Assembly (NCBI RefSeq): GCF_004297105.1
Contig: NZ_SCVE01000007.1
Span: 62,001-126,000 of the forward strand
Direction of reading: 5' to 3'
Source: Herbiconiux sp.
GTDB taxonomy: Bacteria > Actinomycetota > Actinomycetes > Actinomycetales > Microbacteriaceae
DNA length: 64,000 nucleotides
Of the stretch, positions 26,113-37,764 are shown one piece after another. The notes under the pieces were generated by a model, which ran no database searches, was not told the origin of the DNA, and saw only the letters and a program-made list of their open reading frames with translations. Made by a program: the position numbers and the translations under genes. Numbering within the stretch: position 1 is the stretch's first letter; each line of letters begins with the position of its first letter.

Positions 26113-26906
26113 GCGAGCACACGAACGCACTCGACGTCGATTCCGAGCTTCTCGCACAGCTCGAGCGCCTCGCCGGTACTCCTGAGCTCCTCGTGGCCCT
26201 GGACTTCGACGGCACCCTCTCACCCGAGGTCGACACGCCCGATGACGCGCGGGCTCTGCCCGAGGCGCGTGCTGCCGTGCTGGAGCTGATGGCTCTGCCG
26301 CACACCCGCGTCGCACTCGTCTCCGGCCGCGCGATGGAGTCGCTGCTCCACGTCAGCGAGCTGCCCGACGAGGCTCTCCTCATCGGCTCCCATGGTGTGG
26401 AGGAGCGGCTGGATGCGCCTGTGCGCCTCGCTTTGTCGGATGAGGAGAAGAGCGGTCTCGCGCGCCTGCACGCCGCCCTCGACGCCGTCGCCGACGACTA
26501 CGACGGGGTCTGGGTCGAGCACAAGCCTGCCGGTTACGCGCTGCACACGCGCCGGGCGAGCGAGTCCGACCGTGCCGCCGCCCAGGAGCGGGCGCGCACG
26601 GATGCCGCCACCGCCGCATCCGGCCTCACCGTGCGGCTCGGCAAGAACGTGCTGGAGTTCTCGGTGCGCGGCACCACGAAGGGCGACGCCGTGCGCGTGC
26701 TGCGCGAATTCACCGGAGCCACCGGAGTGCTCTTCGCCGGCGACGACGTCACCGACGAAGACGGATTCGCGGCACTGGGCGCCGACGACTTCGGTCTCAA
26801 GGCCGGGCCAGGTGCCACGGTGGCGGCGCACCGGGTCGACGGGCCGCGGGAGGTCGCATCCGTTCTGCAGACGCTGGCGAACCTGAGGGCAGGCACGTCG
26901 GCCTGA
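26109..26906 (+). CDS. otsB: Trehalose-6-phosphate phosphatase
   Basis: This 265-residue HAD-superfamily phosphatase removes phosphate from trehalose 6-phosphate to give trehalose, the stress-protective disaccharide. Motif I is 'ALDFDGTLSPE' with nucleophile D32 and acid D34; the cap region includes 'WVEHKPAGYALHTR'; motif IV is 'AGDDVTDEDGFAAL'. Its ATG overlaps the otsA stop (ATGA), giving a two-gene operon for the OtsAB route. Length is normal. Confidence 0.95.
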   Translation: MSEHTNALDVDSELLAQLERLAGTPELLVALDFDGTLSPEVDTPDDARALPEARAAVLELMALPHTRVALVSGRAMESLLHVSELPDEALLIGSHGVEERLDAPVRLALSDEEKSGLARLHAALDAVADDYDGVWVEHKPAGYALHTRRASESDRAAAQERARTDAATAASGLTVRLGKNVLEFSVRGTTKGDAVRVLREFTGATGVLFAGDDVTDEDGFAALGADDFGLKAGPGATVAAHRVDGPREVASVLQTLANLRAGTSA

Positions 26907-26982
26907 ACGCTCCACAACCCGTGGATGGTGCCGGAGTTGTGCACAGGCTCACAGACGTGCATCAGCACCCCTCTCTCGGTTC

Positions 26983-26988
26983 TAAACT
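26983..26988 (+). promoter_or_regulatory. ilvD -10 element, leaderless start
   Basis: TAAACT lies six bases before the ilvD ATG at 26995, again predicting a leaderless mRNA. The -35 region is not recognisable. Confidence 0.5.
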
Positions 26989-26994
26989 CGTAAC

Positions 26995-28689
26995 ATGCCG
27001 GAAATAGACATCAAGCCGCGTTCGCGCACCGTTACCGACGGGATCGAAGCCCTCACCTCGCGCGGAATGCTCCGCGGCGTGGGCATGGGCGACGGCGACT
27101 GGGAGAAGCCGCAGATCGGCATCGCCTCGTCGTGGAACGAGATCACGCCGTGCAACCTCTCGCTCGAGCGCCTCGCGCGCGCCTCGAAAGAAGGAGTGCA
27201 TGCTGGTGGCGGTTACCCGCTGCAGTTCGGCACCATCTCTGTCTCCGACGGCATCTCGATGGGGCACGAGGGCATGCATTTCTCGCTCGTGTCGCGCGAG
27301 GTCATCGCCGACTCGGTCGAGACCGTCATGATGGCCGAGCGGCTCGACGGCTCGGTGCTGCTGGCCGGCTGCGACAAGTCGCTGCCCGGCATGCTGATGG
27401 CGGCGGCCCGGCTCGACCTCGCCTCGGTGTTCCTCTACGCCGGATCGATCGCACCCGGCTGGGTGAAGCTCTCCGACGGCACGGAGAAAGACATCACGAT
27501 CATCGACTCCTTCGAGGCCGTCGGCGCCGTGCGCGCCGGCCGCATGTCCATGGAAGACGCGCACCGCATCGAGTGCGCCTTCGCACCCGGTGAGGGCTCG
27601 TGCGGTGGCATGTACACCGCCAACACCATGGCGAGCGCCGCCGAGGCCATGGGCATGAGCCTGCCGGGCTCGGCCTCGCCGGCCGCGGCCGACCGCCGCC
27701 GCGACTACTTCGCGCACCGATCCGGCGAAGCCGTCGTCAACATGCTGCGTCAGGGCCTCACCGCACGCGACATCATCACCAAGAAGTCGCTCGAGAACGC
27801 CATCGCCGTGGGCATGGCCTTCGGCGGCAGCACCAACCTCGTGCTCCACCTCCTCGCCATCGCAGCCGAGGCGGAGGTCGAGCTCACCCTCGCCGACTTC
27901 AACAAGATCGGCGACAAGGTGCCGCACATCGGCGACCTCAAGCCCTTCGGCCGCTTCGTGATGAACGACGTCGACCGGCACGGGGGAGTGCCCGCCGTGA
28001 TGAAGGCGCTGCTCGACGAAGGCCTGCTGCACGGCGACGCCATGACGGTCACCGGCAAGACCATCGAGGAGAACCTCGCCGAGATGGACATCGCGCCGCT
28101 CGACGGCGAGGTGCTGCGCCCCCTCTCCAACCCCATCCACAAGTCGGGCGGGCTCACGGTGCTCACCGGCACCATGGCTCCCGAGGGTGCCGTGGTGAAG
28201 TCGGCCGGCTTCGACGCCGACGTGTTCGAGGGCCCCGCGCGGGTGTTCGAGCGCGAGCGTGCCGCGATGGATGCGCTCACCGAGGGTCGCATCAACGCCG
28301 GCGACGTCGTGGTCATCCGTTACGAGGGCCCGAAGGGCGGCCCCGGCATGCGCGAGATGCTCGCCATCACCGCGGCCATCAAGGGCGCAGGCCTCGGCAA
28401 GGATGTACTACTATTGACCGACGGCAGATTCTCAGGCGGCACAACCGGCCTGTGCATCGGCCACATAGCACCCGAAGCGGTCGACGCAGGTCCGATCGCC
28501 TTCGTGCGCGATGGTGATCTAATACGGGTCGATATCGCAGCTCGCTCGCTCGACCTACTTGTCGAACCCGCTGAGCTAGCAGCTCGCCGAGACGGCTGGG
28601 CTCCTCTTCCTCCGCGCTATACCCGTGGCGTTCTCGCGAAGTACTCCAAGCTCGTGCACTCCGCCGCTGTCGGCGCGATCACGGGCTAG
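26995..28689 (+). CDS. ilvD: Dihydroxy-acid dehydratase
   Basis: This 564-residue IlvD/Edd dehydratase converts 2,3-dihydroxyisovalerate and its homologue to 2-oxoacids in isoleucine/valine synthesis. Iron-sulfur cysteines are C53 ('[10 protein letters not shown]'), C126 ('[10 protein letters not shown]') and C203 ('[14 protein letters not shown]'). The C-terminal '[19 protein letters not shown]' carries the active-site serine. Length is typical. From about codon 471 (28405) to 28620 the codon choice changes sharply: CTA, ATA, GTA, TTG and AGA codons cluster while the protein stays conserved. It is the first gene of an ilvDBNC cluster; ilvB follows after 46 bp. Confidence 0.96.
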   Translation: MPEIDIKPRSRTVTDGIEALTSRGMLRGVGMGDGDWEKPQIGIASSWNEITPCNLSLERLARASKEGVHAGGGYPLQFGTISVSDGISMGHEGMHFSLVSREVIADSVETVMMAERLDGSVLLAGCDKSLPGMLMAAARLDLASVFLYAGSIAPGWVKLSDGTEKDITIIDSFEAVGAVRAGRMSMEDAHRIECAFAPGEGSCGGMYTANTMASAAEAMGMSLPGSASPAAADRRRDYFAHRSGEAVVNMLRQGLTARDIITKKSLENAIAVGMAFGGSTNLVLHLLAIAAEAEVELTLADFNKIGDKVPHIGDLKPFGRFVMNDVDRHGGVPAVMKALLDEGLLHGDAMTVTGKTIEENLAEMDIAPLDGEVLRPLSNPIHKSGGLTVLTGTMAPEGAVVKSAGFDADVFEGPARVFERERAAMDALTEGRINAGDVVVIRYEGPKGGPGMREMLAITAAIKGAGLGKDVLLLTDGRFSGGTTGLCIGHIAPEAVDAGPIAFVRDGDLIRVDIAARSLDLLVEPAELAARRDGWAPLPPRYTRGVLAKYSKLVHSAAVGAITG

Positions 28690-28735
28690 TACCTCGCATC
28701 CATCAACCCAAACGTGCTCCATTTGAGGAAAACAC

Positions 28736-30541
28736 ATGTCCACGGACGCTTTCCCCGTGCCAACCAAGAAACCGACGACACCCCCATCCGCTGAGCCCGA
28801 GATCCTCACCGGATCGGGCGCGGTTCTGCGCACCCTCGAACTCCTCGGCATCAAAGATGTCTTCGGACTCCCGGGCGGTGCCATCATCCCGTTCTACGAC
28901 GAGCTGATGACGCAGGACAAGATCCGCCACATCCTCGTTCGCCACGAGCAGGGTGCGGGCCATGCCGCCGAGGGCTATGCCGCCGCCAGCAACAAGGTGG
29001 GCGTCGCCATCGCCACCAGCGGTCCGGGCGCCACCAACCTCGTCACCGCGATCGCCGACGCCTACATGGACTCGGTGCCGATGCTCGCCATCACCGGTCA
29101 GGTGTTCTCGCACCTGATGGGCACCGATGCGTTCCAGGAGGCCGACATCGTGGGCATCACGATGCCGATCACGAAGCACTCCTTCCTGGTGAAAGACGCC
29201 GCCGACGTGCCCGCCACGATCGCCGCCGCCTACCAGATCGCCACGACCGGCCGGCCCGGCCCCGTTCTCGTCGACATCACGAAAGACGCCCAGCAGAACT
29301 CGATGGAGTTCTCCTGGCCGCCGAAGATCGACCTGCCCGGCTACCGCCCGATCATGAAGGCACACGGCAAGCAGATCCAGGCCGCGGCGCAGTTGCTCGC
29401 CGAGGCGAAGAAACCCGTGTTCTACGTCGGTGGCGGCGTCATCCGCTCCAAGGCCTCGGCCGAGCTCGCCGAGCTGGCCGAGCTCACCGGCGTGCCCGTG
29501 GTCACCACCCTCATGGCGCGCGGCGCCTTCCCCGACTCGCACCACCTGAACCTCGGCATGCCCGGCATGCACGGTACGGTGCCCGCGGTGCTCGCGCTGC
29601 AGGAGAGCGACCTCATCGTGTCGCTCGGCGCGCGCTTCGACGACCGGGTCACCGGCCGCGCAGCCGACTTCGCGCCGAACGCGAAGGTGGTGCACGTCGA
29701 CATCGACCCCGCCGAGATCTCGAAGATCCGCGTGGCCGACGTGCCGATCGTGGGTGATGCGAAGGAGGTCATCTCCGACCTCATCATCGCCTTCGGCGAC
29801 ATCGCGGGCGACGAGAAGCTCGACCTCACCGACTGGTGGACCTACCTCGACGGCCTCAAGGCGGAGTTCCCCCTCGGCTACACCGAGCCCACCGACGGCC
29901 TGATGGCGCCGCAGTACGTGATCAAGCGCATCGGCGAGCTCACCGGCCCCGAGGGCGTCTATGCCGCGGGTGTCGGTCAGCACCAGATGTGGGCGGCCCA
30001 GTTCATCAAGTACGAGCGCCCCAACGCCTGGCTCAACTCCGGCGGAGCCGGCACCATGGGCTACGCGGTTCCCGCGGCCATGGGCGCCAAGGTGGCCGAG
30101 CCCGACCGCGTGGTGTGGGCGATCGATGGTGACGGATGCTTCCAGATGACCAATCAGGAGCTCGCCACCTGCACGATCAACAAGATCCCGATCAAGGTCG
30201 CGATCATCAACAACTCGTCGCTCGGCATGGTGCGCCAGTGGCAGACGCTGTTCTACGACGGCCGCCACTCGTTCACCGATCTCAACACCGGTCACGAGAC
30301 GCAGATGGTGCCCGACTTCGTGAAGATGGCCGACGCCTACGGTGCGCTGGGCATCCGCGTCACGAAGCCCGAAGACGTGGATGCGGCGATCACGCTCGCA
30401 CTCGAGACGAACGACCGCCCCGTGGTCATCGACTTCATCGTGTCGGCCGACGCGATGGTGTGGCCGATGGTGGCGCAGGGCACCTCGAACAGCGAGATCC
30501 AGTACGCCAAGACACACGCACCCGAGTGGGAAGAGGAGTAA
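28736..30541 (+). CDS. ilvB: Acetolactate synthase large subunit
   Basis: This 601-residue thiamine-diphosphate enzyme condenses two pyruvates (or pyruvate plus 2-oxobutyrate). The N-terminal domain has '[11 protein letters not shown]' and '[14 protein letters not shown]', containing the conserved Glu; the central FAD domain has '[10 protein letters not shown]'; the C-terminal ThDP/Mg motif is '[12 protein letters not shown]', ending in '[12 protein letters not shown]'. The start ATG has GAGGAAA upstream. ilvN, its regulatory subunit, starts four bases after the stop, so the pair is surely co-transcribed. Confidence 0.97.
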   Translation: MSTDAFPVPTKKPTTPPSAEPEILTGSGAVLRTLELLGIKDVFGLPGGAIIPFYDELMTQDKIRHILVRHEQGAGHAAEGYAAASNKVGVAIATSGPGATNLVTAIADAYMDSVPMLAITGQVFSHLMGTDAFQEADIVGITMPITKHSFLVKDAADVPATIAAAYQIATTGRPGPVLVDITKDAQQNSMEFSWPPKIDLPGYRPIMKAHGKQIQAAAQLLAEAKKPVFYVGGGVIRSKASAELAELAELTGVPVVTTLMARGAFPDSHHLNLGMPGMHGTVPAVLALQESDLIVSLGARFDDRVTGRAADFAPNAKVVHVDIDPAEISKIRVADVPIVGDAKEVISDLIIAFGDIAGDEKLDLTDWWTYLDGLKAEFPLGYTEPTDGLMAPQYVIKRIGELTGPEGVYAAGVGQHQMWAAQFIKYERPNAWLNSGGAGTMGYAVPAAMGAKVAEPDRVVWAIDGDGCFQMTNQELATCTINKIPIKVAIINNSSLGMVRQWQTLFYDGRHSFTDLNTGHETQMVPDFVKMADAYGALGIRVTKPEDVDAAITLALETNDRPVVIDFIVSADAMVWPMVAQGTSNSEIQYAKTHAPEWEEE

Positions 30542-30545
30542 ACCC

Positions 30546-32142
<1,597 letters not shown>

Positions 32143-32159
32143 TCGCCGCTGAGTTCTCC

Positions 32160-32209
32160 AAACCTCCCGCCGACCGCGGCCCTCTCCGGGCCCGGTAGGC
32201 GGGAGGTTT
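32160..32209 (+). terminator. Terminator of the ilv cluster
   Basis: AAACCTCCCGCC (32160-32171) and its exact complement (32198-32209) form a 12-bp stem followed by GTCGTTG. The stem ends in A/T pairs that provide the U-tract. Confidence 0.8.
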
Positions 32210-32247
32210 GTCGTTGTCCGCGGCGAGGACGGTCGTAGGCAGCGCGA

Positions 32248-32253
32248 TAAGGT
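32248..32253 (+). promoter_or_regulatory. -10 element, leaderless start
   Basis: TAAGGT lies six bases before the ATG at 32260, in the same arrangement as for ilvD, leuB and others in this window. Confidence 0.45.
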
Positions 32254-32259
32254 GAGGGC

Positions 32260-32763
32260 ATGAGCGACCGGCGGGATGACGACGAGGCCCTCGGGTGGGC
32301 GGGCGATGACGATCCCACGCTCTCGCCCGTCGGGGTGCCCGAGACGAGTGGCGGAAGTACGGCTCCGGATGAGGCTCCCGCGGCGGCTGGCGCCAAGTCC
32401 GTGCTCGACGAGGCCGAAGACGCGGAAGACCGCGCCGTGGAGCAGGAGTTGGCCGACGCCGAGGCGGCATCCGCCCAGCTGAGTTCCGTCGCCCTCATCG
32501 GCCTCGGCATCCTGGGCGGCATCTACCTGCTCTACACGATCGGCTGGGTGATCAGCTTCACCCGCTACGAGGTGGCCTCGGAGTTGAGCCTCGGCGTGTT
32601 CACCGAACTCATCTCCCGCACTCTCGCCGTGGCGGCGTCACCGCTGTGGTTCGTGGCCACGCTCCTCCTCACCCAGCGCCGTGGCCTTCGCTACCGCTTC
32701 CTCTGGCTCGTGATCGGCGTGCTCGTTCTCGTGCCCTGGCCGTTCCTGATCGGGGGCAAGTAG
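32260..32763 (+). CDS. Membrane protein with acidic N-terminus
   Basis: This 167-residue protein has a strongly acidic, disordered-looking N-terminal half (to about residue 72) and three hydrophobic helices (about 75-98, 112-132, 146-163). Similar actinobacterial proteins are sometimes mislabelled as DNA polymerase III gamma/tau because of low-complexity matches; nothing here supports that. The stop codon is immediately followed by the ATG of the next membrane-protein gene, so the two are an operon. Confidence 0.7.
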   Translation: MSDRRDDDEALGWAGDDDPTLSPVGVPETSGGSTAPDEAPAAAGAKSVLDEAEDAEDRAVEQELADAEAASAQLSSVALIGLGILGGIYLLYTIGWVISFTRYEVASELSLGVFTELISRTLAVAASPLWFVATLLLTQRRGLRYRFLWLVIGVLVLVPWPFLIGGK

Positions 32764-33096
32764 ATGAGCGCCGAAGCGCTGCCGCAGAAGCGCGGATTCC
32801 GCACCTTCGGAGGCGCGGGCTGGACCGTCGCGGTCGTGTTCGCCTTCCTGTACGCGTATCACCTGTGGGGCGGCATCGCCAATCTCATCGGGGTGCTGGC
32901 CTTGCTCAACAGCGTGGGCAGCAGCGGCGACGCCGTCATCTGGACCCTGGTGATCAGCTACCTCGTGGTGCCCATCGTGGTCTACGCCGCGGCGCTCCTC
33001 GTGGGCCGCACGCTCCGCAACGGGGAGCGGATCGTGGTGTTCGTGGTGGGCTTCGCGGTGGTCTCGGTGCTGTCGCTCAGCCTGGCTGCGGTCTAG
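32764..33096 (+). CDS. Small three-helix membrane protein
   Basis: This 110-residue protein has three hydrophobic helices (about 18-45, 58-82, 88-108) and no recognised motif. The ATG directly abuts the upstream stop (TAGATG), implying coupled translation. The function is unknown. It is convergent with the DoxX gene. Confidence 0.7.
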   Translation: MSAEALPQKRGFRTFGGAGWTVAVVFAFLYAYHLWGGIANLIGVLALLNSVGSSGDAVIWTLVISYLVVPIVVYAAALLVGRTLRNGERIVVFVVGFAVVSVLSLSLAAV

Positions 33097-33119
33097 CGGC
33101 TGAGCCCCGGTGGGCCGGG

Positions 33120-33536
33120 CTAGAGCGGCAGCGCCACCAGCAGCACGAGTGCCGCGAGCACGATCTGCCCGATGAGCCGCGGCCAGAACGGGATGGCCAG
33201 CGCGCCGAACGTGTCGCGTCGAGTGGCCGCATAGGCGTTCGCCGGGAAGACGCAGGCCAGGAACACCACCAGTGCGATACCGGCCGCGAGCCGCGTGGGC
33301 GGGAAGAGCAGGCCGAGGCCGCCCGCGATCTCGCACACCCCGGTGAGGTACACGAGCGTGAGCGGGGTCACCCGGCCGCCCGCACTGAGGATGCCGGTGC
33401 GCATCCGGGGCGGGATCATCGCCGCCATGGTGCGCGCCGACCTCGGCACGAAGTGGTTCGCGCCCATGCCGATGAACACGAGCGCGATCAGGATGCGCAG
33501 AACGGTGAGGACGACGTCGAGCGTCACGGAGGACAT
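33120..33536 (-). CDS. DoxX family membrane protein
   Basis: This 138-residue four-helix membrane protein has the DoxX-type layout: a first helix with 'IALVFIGMGANHF', a second helix 'LTLVYLTGVCEIAGGLGLLFPPTRLAAG', and a terminal pair. 'NHFV' and 'EIAGGLGLL' are typical of the family. DoxX proteins have been linked to redox and thiol homeostasis in mycobacteria; the role here is not known. It is divergent from serA over 63 bp. Confidence 0.8.
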   Translation of the reverse strand: MSSVTLDVVLTVLRILIALVFIGMGANHFVPRSARTMAAMIPPRMRTGILSAGGRVTPLTLVYLTGVCEIAGGLGLLFPPTRLAAGIALVVFLACVFPANAYAATRRDTFGALAIPFWPRLIGQIVLAALVLLVALPL

Positions 33537-33599
33537 CCGTCCATTGTGCCTGCACTACAGTTGAGAAGTTCCCCGCCACAGAACCAAAGGACCCGATCC

Positions 33600-35189
33600 G
33601 TGTCGAAGCCGGTCGTGCTGATCGCCGAAGAACTGTCCCCCGCCACTGTCGACGCCCTGGGCCCCGACTTCGACGTCAAGAACGTCGATGGCACCGATCG
33701 AGCCGCCCTGCTCGCCGCGTTGGCCGACGCCGATGCCGTGCTCGTGCGGTCGGCGACGAAGGTCGACGCCGAGGCCATCGCCGCAGCGCCCAAGCTGAAG
33801 GTCGTCGCCCGCGCGGGTGTCGGACTCGACAACGTCGACATCAAGGCGGCCACCGCCGCCGGCGTGATGGTGGTGAACGCGCCCACCTCGAACATCATCT
33901 CGGCCGCGGAGCTCACCGTGGGCCACATCCTGAGCCTCGCCCGGCACATCCCCGCCGCGCACGCCGCGCTGGCGCAGGGGCAGTGGAAGCGCTCCGCCTA
34001 CACGGGCGTCGAGCTCTACGAGAAGGCGGTGGGCATCATCGGCCTCGGCCGCATCGGCGCGCTGATCACGGCCCGCCTGCAGGCCTTCGGCGTGAACGTG
34101 ATCGCCTACGACCCCTATGTCACGAGCGCCCGCGCCCAGCAGCTCGGCGTCACGCTGGTGAGCCTGGATGAACTGCTCGAGCAGAGCGACTTCATCACCA
34201 TCCACATGCCGAAGACGCCCGAGACCACGGGCATGATCGGCGACGAGCAGCTCGCGAAGATGAAGCCCACGGCGTACGTGGTGAACGTCGCCCGCGGCGG
34301 CCTCATCGACGAGGATGCTCTCTACCGTGCGCTCACCGGCGGCGTGATCGCCGGCGCCGGCCTCGACGTGTTCGTGAGCGAGCCGCCGAAGGACTCGGCG
34401 CTGCTCGCTCTGCCGAACGTCGTCGTCACCCCCCACCTCGGCGCCTCCACCGACGAAGCCCAGGAGAAGGCGGGCGTCTCGGTCGCGAAGTCGGTGCGCC
34501 TCGCCCTCTCGGGCGAGCTGGTTCCGGATGCCGTCAACGTGGCCGGCGGGGTCATCGACCAGTACGTGCGCCCCGGCATCCCGCTCATCGAGAAGCTCGG
34601 GCAGGTGTTCGCCGGTCTCGCCGAGAGCCCGCTCACGAGCGTCGACGTCGTGGTGAAGGGCGAGCTCGCCGACTTCGACGTGAGCGTGCTGAAGCTCGCC
34701 GCGCTCAAGGGCATCTTCACCAACGTCGTGAGCGAGACGGTCTCCTACGTGAACGCGCCGCTCCTCGCCGAGCAGCGTGGCGTGGCCGTGCGCCTCATCA
34801 CCGACCCCGCGTCGGAGGAGTACCGCAACGTCATCACCCTCACCGGTGCTCTGAGCGACGGCTCGCAGATCTCGGTCTCCGGAACCCTCATGGGCACGAA
34901 GCAGATCGAGAAGATCGTCGAGATCAACGGCTACGACGTCGAGGTGCCGTTCGCGAAGCACCTCATCGTGATGATCTACACCGACCGCCCCGGCATCGTG
35001 GCGATCTACGGCAAGGAGTTCGGCGAGGCCGAGGTCAACATCGCCGGCATGCAGATCGCCCGGCACGAAGCGGGCGGCAAGGCGCTCAGCGTGCTCACCG
35101 TCGACTCCCCGGTTCCGGATGGCCTGCTCACGAAGCTCCGCGCCGAGATCGAGGCCGACGCGATGCTCGAGATCGACATCACCGAGTAG
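33600..35189 (+). CDS. serA: D-3-phosphoglycerate dehydrogenase
   Basis: This 529-residue type I PGDH catalyses the first step of serine synthesis. It has an N-terminal substrate domain, the NAD-binding 'GIIGLGRIGALI', catalytic Arg/Glu/His contexts 'NVARGGLIDEDAL' and 'VVVTPHLGASTDEAQ', the intervening ASB domain (about 320-450) and a C-terminal ACT domain ('HLIVMIYTDRPGIVAIYGKEF') for serine feedback. The start is GTG 33600, with AAAGGA eight bases upstream; a much longer open frame running back to 32646 is a GC-rich artefact. Length matches mycobacterial SerA1. Confidence 0.96.
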   Translation: MSKPVVLIAEELSPATVDALGPDFDVKNVDGTDRAALLAALADADAVLVRSATKVDAEAIAAAPKLKVVARAGVGLDNVDIKAATAAGVMVVNAPTSNIISAAELTVGHILSLARHIPAAHAALAQGQWKRSAYTGVELYEKAVGIIGLGRIGALITARLQAFGVNVIAYDPYVTSARAQQLGVTLVSLDELLEQSDFITIHMPKTPETTGMIGDEQLAKMKPTAYVVNVARGGLIDEDALYRALTGGVIAGAGLDVFVSEPPKDSALLALPNVVVTPHLGASTDEAQEKAGVSVAKSVRLALSGELVPDAVNVAGGVIDQYVRPGIPLIEKLGQVFAGLAESPLTSVDVVVKGELADFDVSVLKLAALKGIFTNVVSETVSYVNAPLLAEQRGVAVRLITDPASEEYRNVITLTGALSDGSQISVSGTLMGTKQIEKIVEINGYDVEVPFAKHLIVMIYTDRPGIVAIYGKEFGEAEVNIAGMQIARHEAGGKALSVLTVDSPVPDGLLTKLRAEIEADAMLEIDITE

Positions 35190-35416
35190 TTGCCGCAGGC
35201 AGCTGTGCCGCTCCGCGGCGCAGCCGTCTGCGGGTCGCGCCGGTCCCTACCCGGCGCTCCGCGACATGTTCGCGTGCCGTCGCTCACGCGGCGGCGCGCT
35301 CACCCTGGGTTGTCTGGGTGCGGCCTGTTGCGGTGGGATCCATGGTTCTCGACTTTGCAGGTTCGAGAGCGGTAGGGCGAGGGTCGACTGACCGTTCGTT
35401 GCCGGTCGGTGGGCGG

Positions 35417-36148
35417 CTACGGGCGGGTCGCGCGGTACTCGAGTTCCGGGCGGCCAGGGGTGCCATGGCGTTGGGCGCGTTCGGCGACACCTGAATCGGT
35501 GAGGTGCTCGAGGTAGCGGCGTGCGGTCACCCGGGAGAGACCGAGTTCTGCACCGATCTCGCCGGCGGAGACGGCTCGAGGAGCGGCCGCGCGCAGGGCC
35601 CCGCGCATCCGCTCCAGCGTCTCCGGGGTGAGGCCCTTCGGCAGGGGTGAACCCGCCGAGCGGCGGAGGGCCGCGAAGGAGGAGTCGACCTCCTGCTGGT
35701 CGGTGACGACCGACGCGCCCAGCCGGTCGTGGAAGTCGCGGTAGGCCTCGAGCTTCTCGGCGAAGGTGGCGAAGCCGAAGGGCTTGATCAGGTACTGCAC
35801 GATGCCGAGCGACACCGCGGTGCGCACCACCGCGGCATCCCGAACGGCGGTCACCGCGATCACGTCGGTCTCGATCCCGACCGCCCGGAGGTGCCGGCAC
35901 AGCTCGATACCGGTGGTGTCGGGCAGGTTCACGTCGAGGAGGATCAGGTCGATCGGTGCGCCCTCCGAATCGCGCAGTGCCCGGATGGCCTCGTGGCCCG
36001 AATGGGCGATGCCGGCGACCTCGAAGCCGTCGAGCCGGCCGAGATAGGCCGCGTGGGCATCCGCGGTGATCGGTTCGTCGTCGACGACGAGCACGCGGAG
36101 AGCGGGCGCCTTCGCGGCGTGAGCTGCCGACTGGTGCGCCCCGGTCAC
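35417..36148 (-). CDS. DcuR/CitB-type response regulator
   Basis: This 243-residue response regulator has a receiver domain with D23/D24, phosphoacceptor D72 ('LILLDVNLPD') and the 'LIKPFGFATFAEKL' alpha5 region, a linker, and a C-terminal HTH ('ISAGEIG'-like 'VSAGEIGAELGLSRVTARRYLEHL'). This is the DpiA/DcuR/CitB class that pairs with DcuS/CitA sensors. GTG 36148 overlaps the sensor stop by four bases. The divergent dctA gene makes a C4-dicarboxylate response the likely function. Confidence 0.88.
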   Translation of the reverse strand: MTGAHQSAAHAAKAPALRVLVVDDEPITADAHAAYLGRLDGFEVAGIAHSGHEAIRALRDSEGAPIDLILLDVNLPDTTGIELCRHLRAVGIETDVIAVTAVRDAAVVRTAVSLGIVQYLIKPFGFATFAEKLEAYRDFHDRLGASVVTDQQEVDSSFAALRRSAGSPLPKGLTPETLERMRGALRAAAPRAVSAGEIGAELGLSRVTARRYLEHLTDSGVAERAQRHGTPGRPELEYRATRP

Positions 36149-37764
36149 CGGTCCGCCTCCGCCAGCCGGGTGCTCTCGGCCGTGGCCGGCAGCACCACGG
36201 TGAAGCGCGATCCCTCGACGGAGATCGATCCGCCCTGGCGCGCAACGGCCTGCCGCACCAGGGCGAGGCCGATCCCGTGCCCTTCCGTGCGCTTCGTGCT
36301 GACCCCCCGCTCGAAGAGCCGGTCGGCGACCTCGGGATCGGGACCGGCTCCGCTGTCGGCCACCGAGATCCGGAGGCCTGCGGATGCTTCGAACGGCTCC
36401 ACCTCGACGCGGACCACCGCGCCGGCCGACCCGGCCACAGCATCCAGGGCGTTGTCGATCAGGTTGCCCACGATGGTGATGAGCTCCTGCGGGGGCACCG
36501 CCGCGCCCGGGATGCGCTGGGGGAGCACGACATCGAGCGTCACCCCCCGCTCCGCGGCCTGCGCCGACTTGCCGAGCAGCAGCGCGAGCAGCACCGGCTC
36601 CTCGACGGCGGTGAGGATGCGGTCGGCCAGCCGCTGGCTGAGCTCGAGCTCGGAGACCGCGAGTTCGGCGGCCTCCGGGGCGCGATCGAGCTCGATGAGC
36701 GCGATGATCGTGTGCAGCCGGTTGGCGAACTCGTGGGCCTGCGAGCGCAGTGCATCCGACAGGGTGGTCATCGTGGCGAGCTCGCCGGTGAGCTCCTGGA
36801 GCCGGGTGTGGTCGCGCAGGGTGGTGACGGTGCCCACGAAGCCGCCGCGGGCCACGATCCGATCGCGGTCGACCACGAGCACATGCGTGGGCGTGATGAC
36901 GATCTCGTCGACCGCCACGTCGTGCCGGGCGAGCACGGCCGCCACCTCGTCGGCGAGCGGGAGCTTGCCCAGGGGCACGGCCGCCGGGTCTGCCCGGCGA
37001 TCGGCCCGGATCGGCGGGATGCCGAGCAACTCGGCCGCGCGGTCGTTGTAGAGCACCACGTTGCGCGCGGTGTCCTGCAGCACGAGGCCCTCGCCGATGG
37101 AGTGCAGTACGCCCTCGTAGTAGGCGAACATCCGGCTCATCTCCTCGGCCCCGCGCCCGGCCGTGACCCGGCGCAGGTACCGGCTGAGCGCCCAGGATGC
37201 GGCGCCTCCCACGAGCAGGGCGAGGGCGGCCGCGATGAGCACGGTGGTGATGCGCTCGCCGAGGGCGATCTGGGTGTTCGACACGGTGATGCCCACGGAG
37301 ACGAGCGCGATCACGGGGCCGGACCCATCGGAGTCGACGGCCCGGATCGGCACGACCGCGCGAACGGAGGGCCCGAGCGTACCGGTATAGGTCTCCGTGA
37401 AGCTCTGCCCGGCGAGGGCGCGGTCGATCGTGCCGATGAACTGCTTGCCGATCTCACTGGGATCGCGGTGCGTGTAGCGGATGCGGTCGGGCGACATGAT
37501 GGTGACGAAGTCGACCCCGGTGGCCGCCATGATGTCGACGGCGTAGGGCTGGAGGGTGCTCGTCGGATCGGCCTGCGCCACGGCCCGCTCCACGAACGGA
37601 TCGTGGGCGATGGTCTCGGCCACCGCGAGGCTGCGGTCGGCGGCGTCGCGATCGACGTCGGCCCGGGCATCCGCCCAGATCACGGCGACGGCCCCGGCCG
37701 TGAGAGCCAGGATCACGATGAACTGCAGCGCGAACAGCCGCGTGGCGATGCTCCACCGTCTCAT
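36145..37764 (-). CDS. DcuS/CitA-type sensor histidine kinase
   Basis: This 539-residue sensor has an N-terminal helix (about 10-30), an extracytoplasmic Cache/PASp domain (about 35-175) with 'VTIMSPDRIRYTHRDPSEIG' typical of CitA/DcuS, a second helix (about 178-198), a cytoplasmic PAS domain, an unconventional H-box 'SQAHEFANRLHTI' (SPOB-type), and an ATPase domain ('GNLIDNALDAV', 'DSGAGPDPE', 'GHGIGLALVRQ'). It probably senses extracellular C4-dicarboxylates or citrate, inferred from the divergent transporter. It is co-transcribed with its response regulator. Confidence 0.9.
   Translation of the reverse strand: MRRWSIATRLFALQFIVILALTAGAVAVIWADARADVDRDAADRSLAVAETIAHDPFVERAVAQADPTSTLQPYAVDIMAATGVDFVTIMSPDRIRYTHRDPSEIGKQFIGTIDRALAGQSFTETYTGTLGPSVRAVVPIRAVDSDGSGPVIALVSVGITVSNTQIALGERITTVLIAAALALLVGGAASWALSRYLRRVTAGRGAEEMSRMFAYYEGVLHSIGEGLVLQDTARNVVLYNDRAAELLGIPPIRADRRADPAAVPLGKLPLADEVAAVLARHDVAVDEIVITPTHVLVVDRDRIVARGGFVGTVTTLRDHTRLQELTGELATMTTLSDALRSQAHEFANRLHTIIALIELDRAPEAAELAVSELELSQRLADRILTAVEEPVLLALLLGKSAQAAERGVTLDVVLPQRIPGAAVPPQELITIVGNLIDNALDAVAGSAGAVVRVEVEPFEASAGLRISVADSGAGPDPEVADRLFERGVSTKRTEGHGIGLALVRQAVARQGGSISVEGSRFTVVLPATAESTRLAEADR

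Noticed and set aside
32260..32763. DNA polymerase III gamma/tau fragment
   Set aside because: The protein is a short acidic segment plus three membrane helices; there is no AAA domain or zinc motif.
32646..33599. An N-terminal extension of serA in the same frame
   Set aside because: The extra 318 codons are Arg/Gly-rich antisense-type sequence over other genes; the GTG at 33600 has a ribosome-binding site and matches SerA length.
35190..35416. Possible small RNA or gene between serA and the response regulator
   Set aside because: 227 bp with short imperfect hairpins (for example TCTCGA...TCGAGA around 35348-35368) but no promoter, ORF or terminator strong enough to name.
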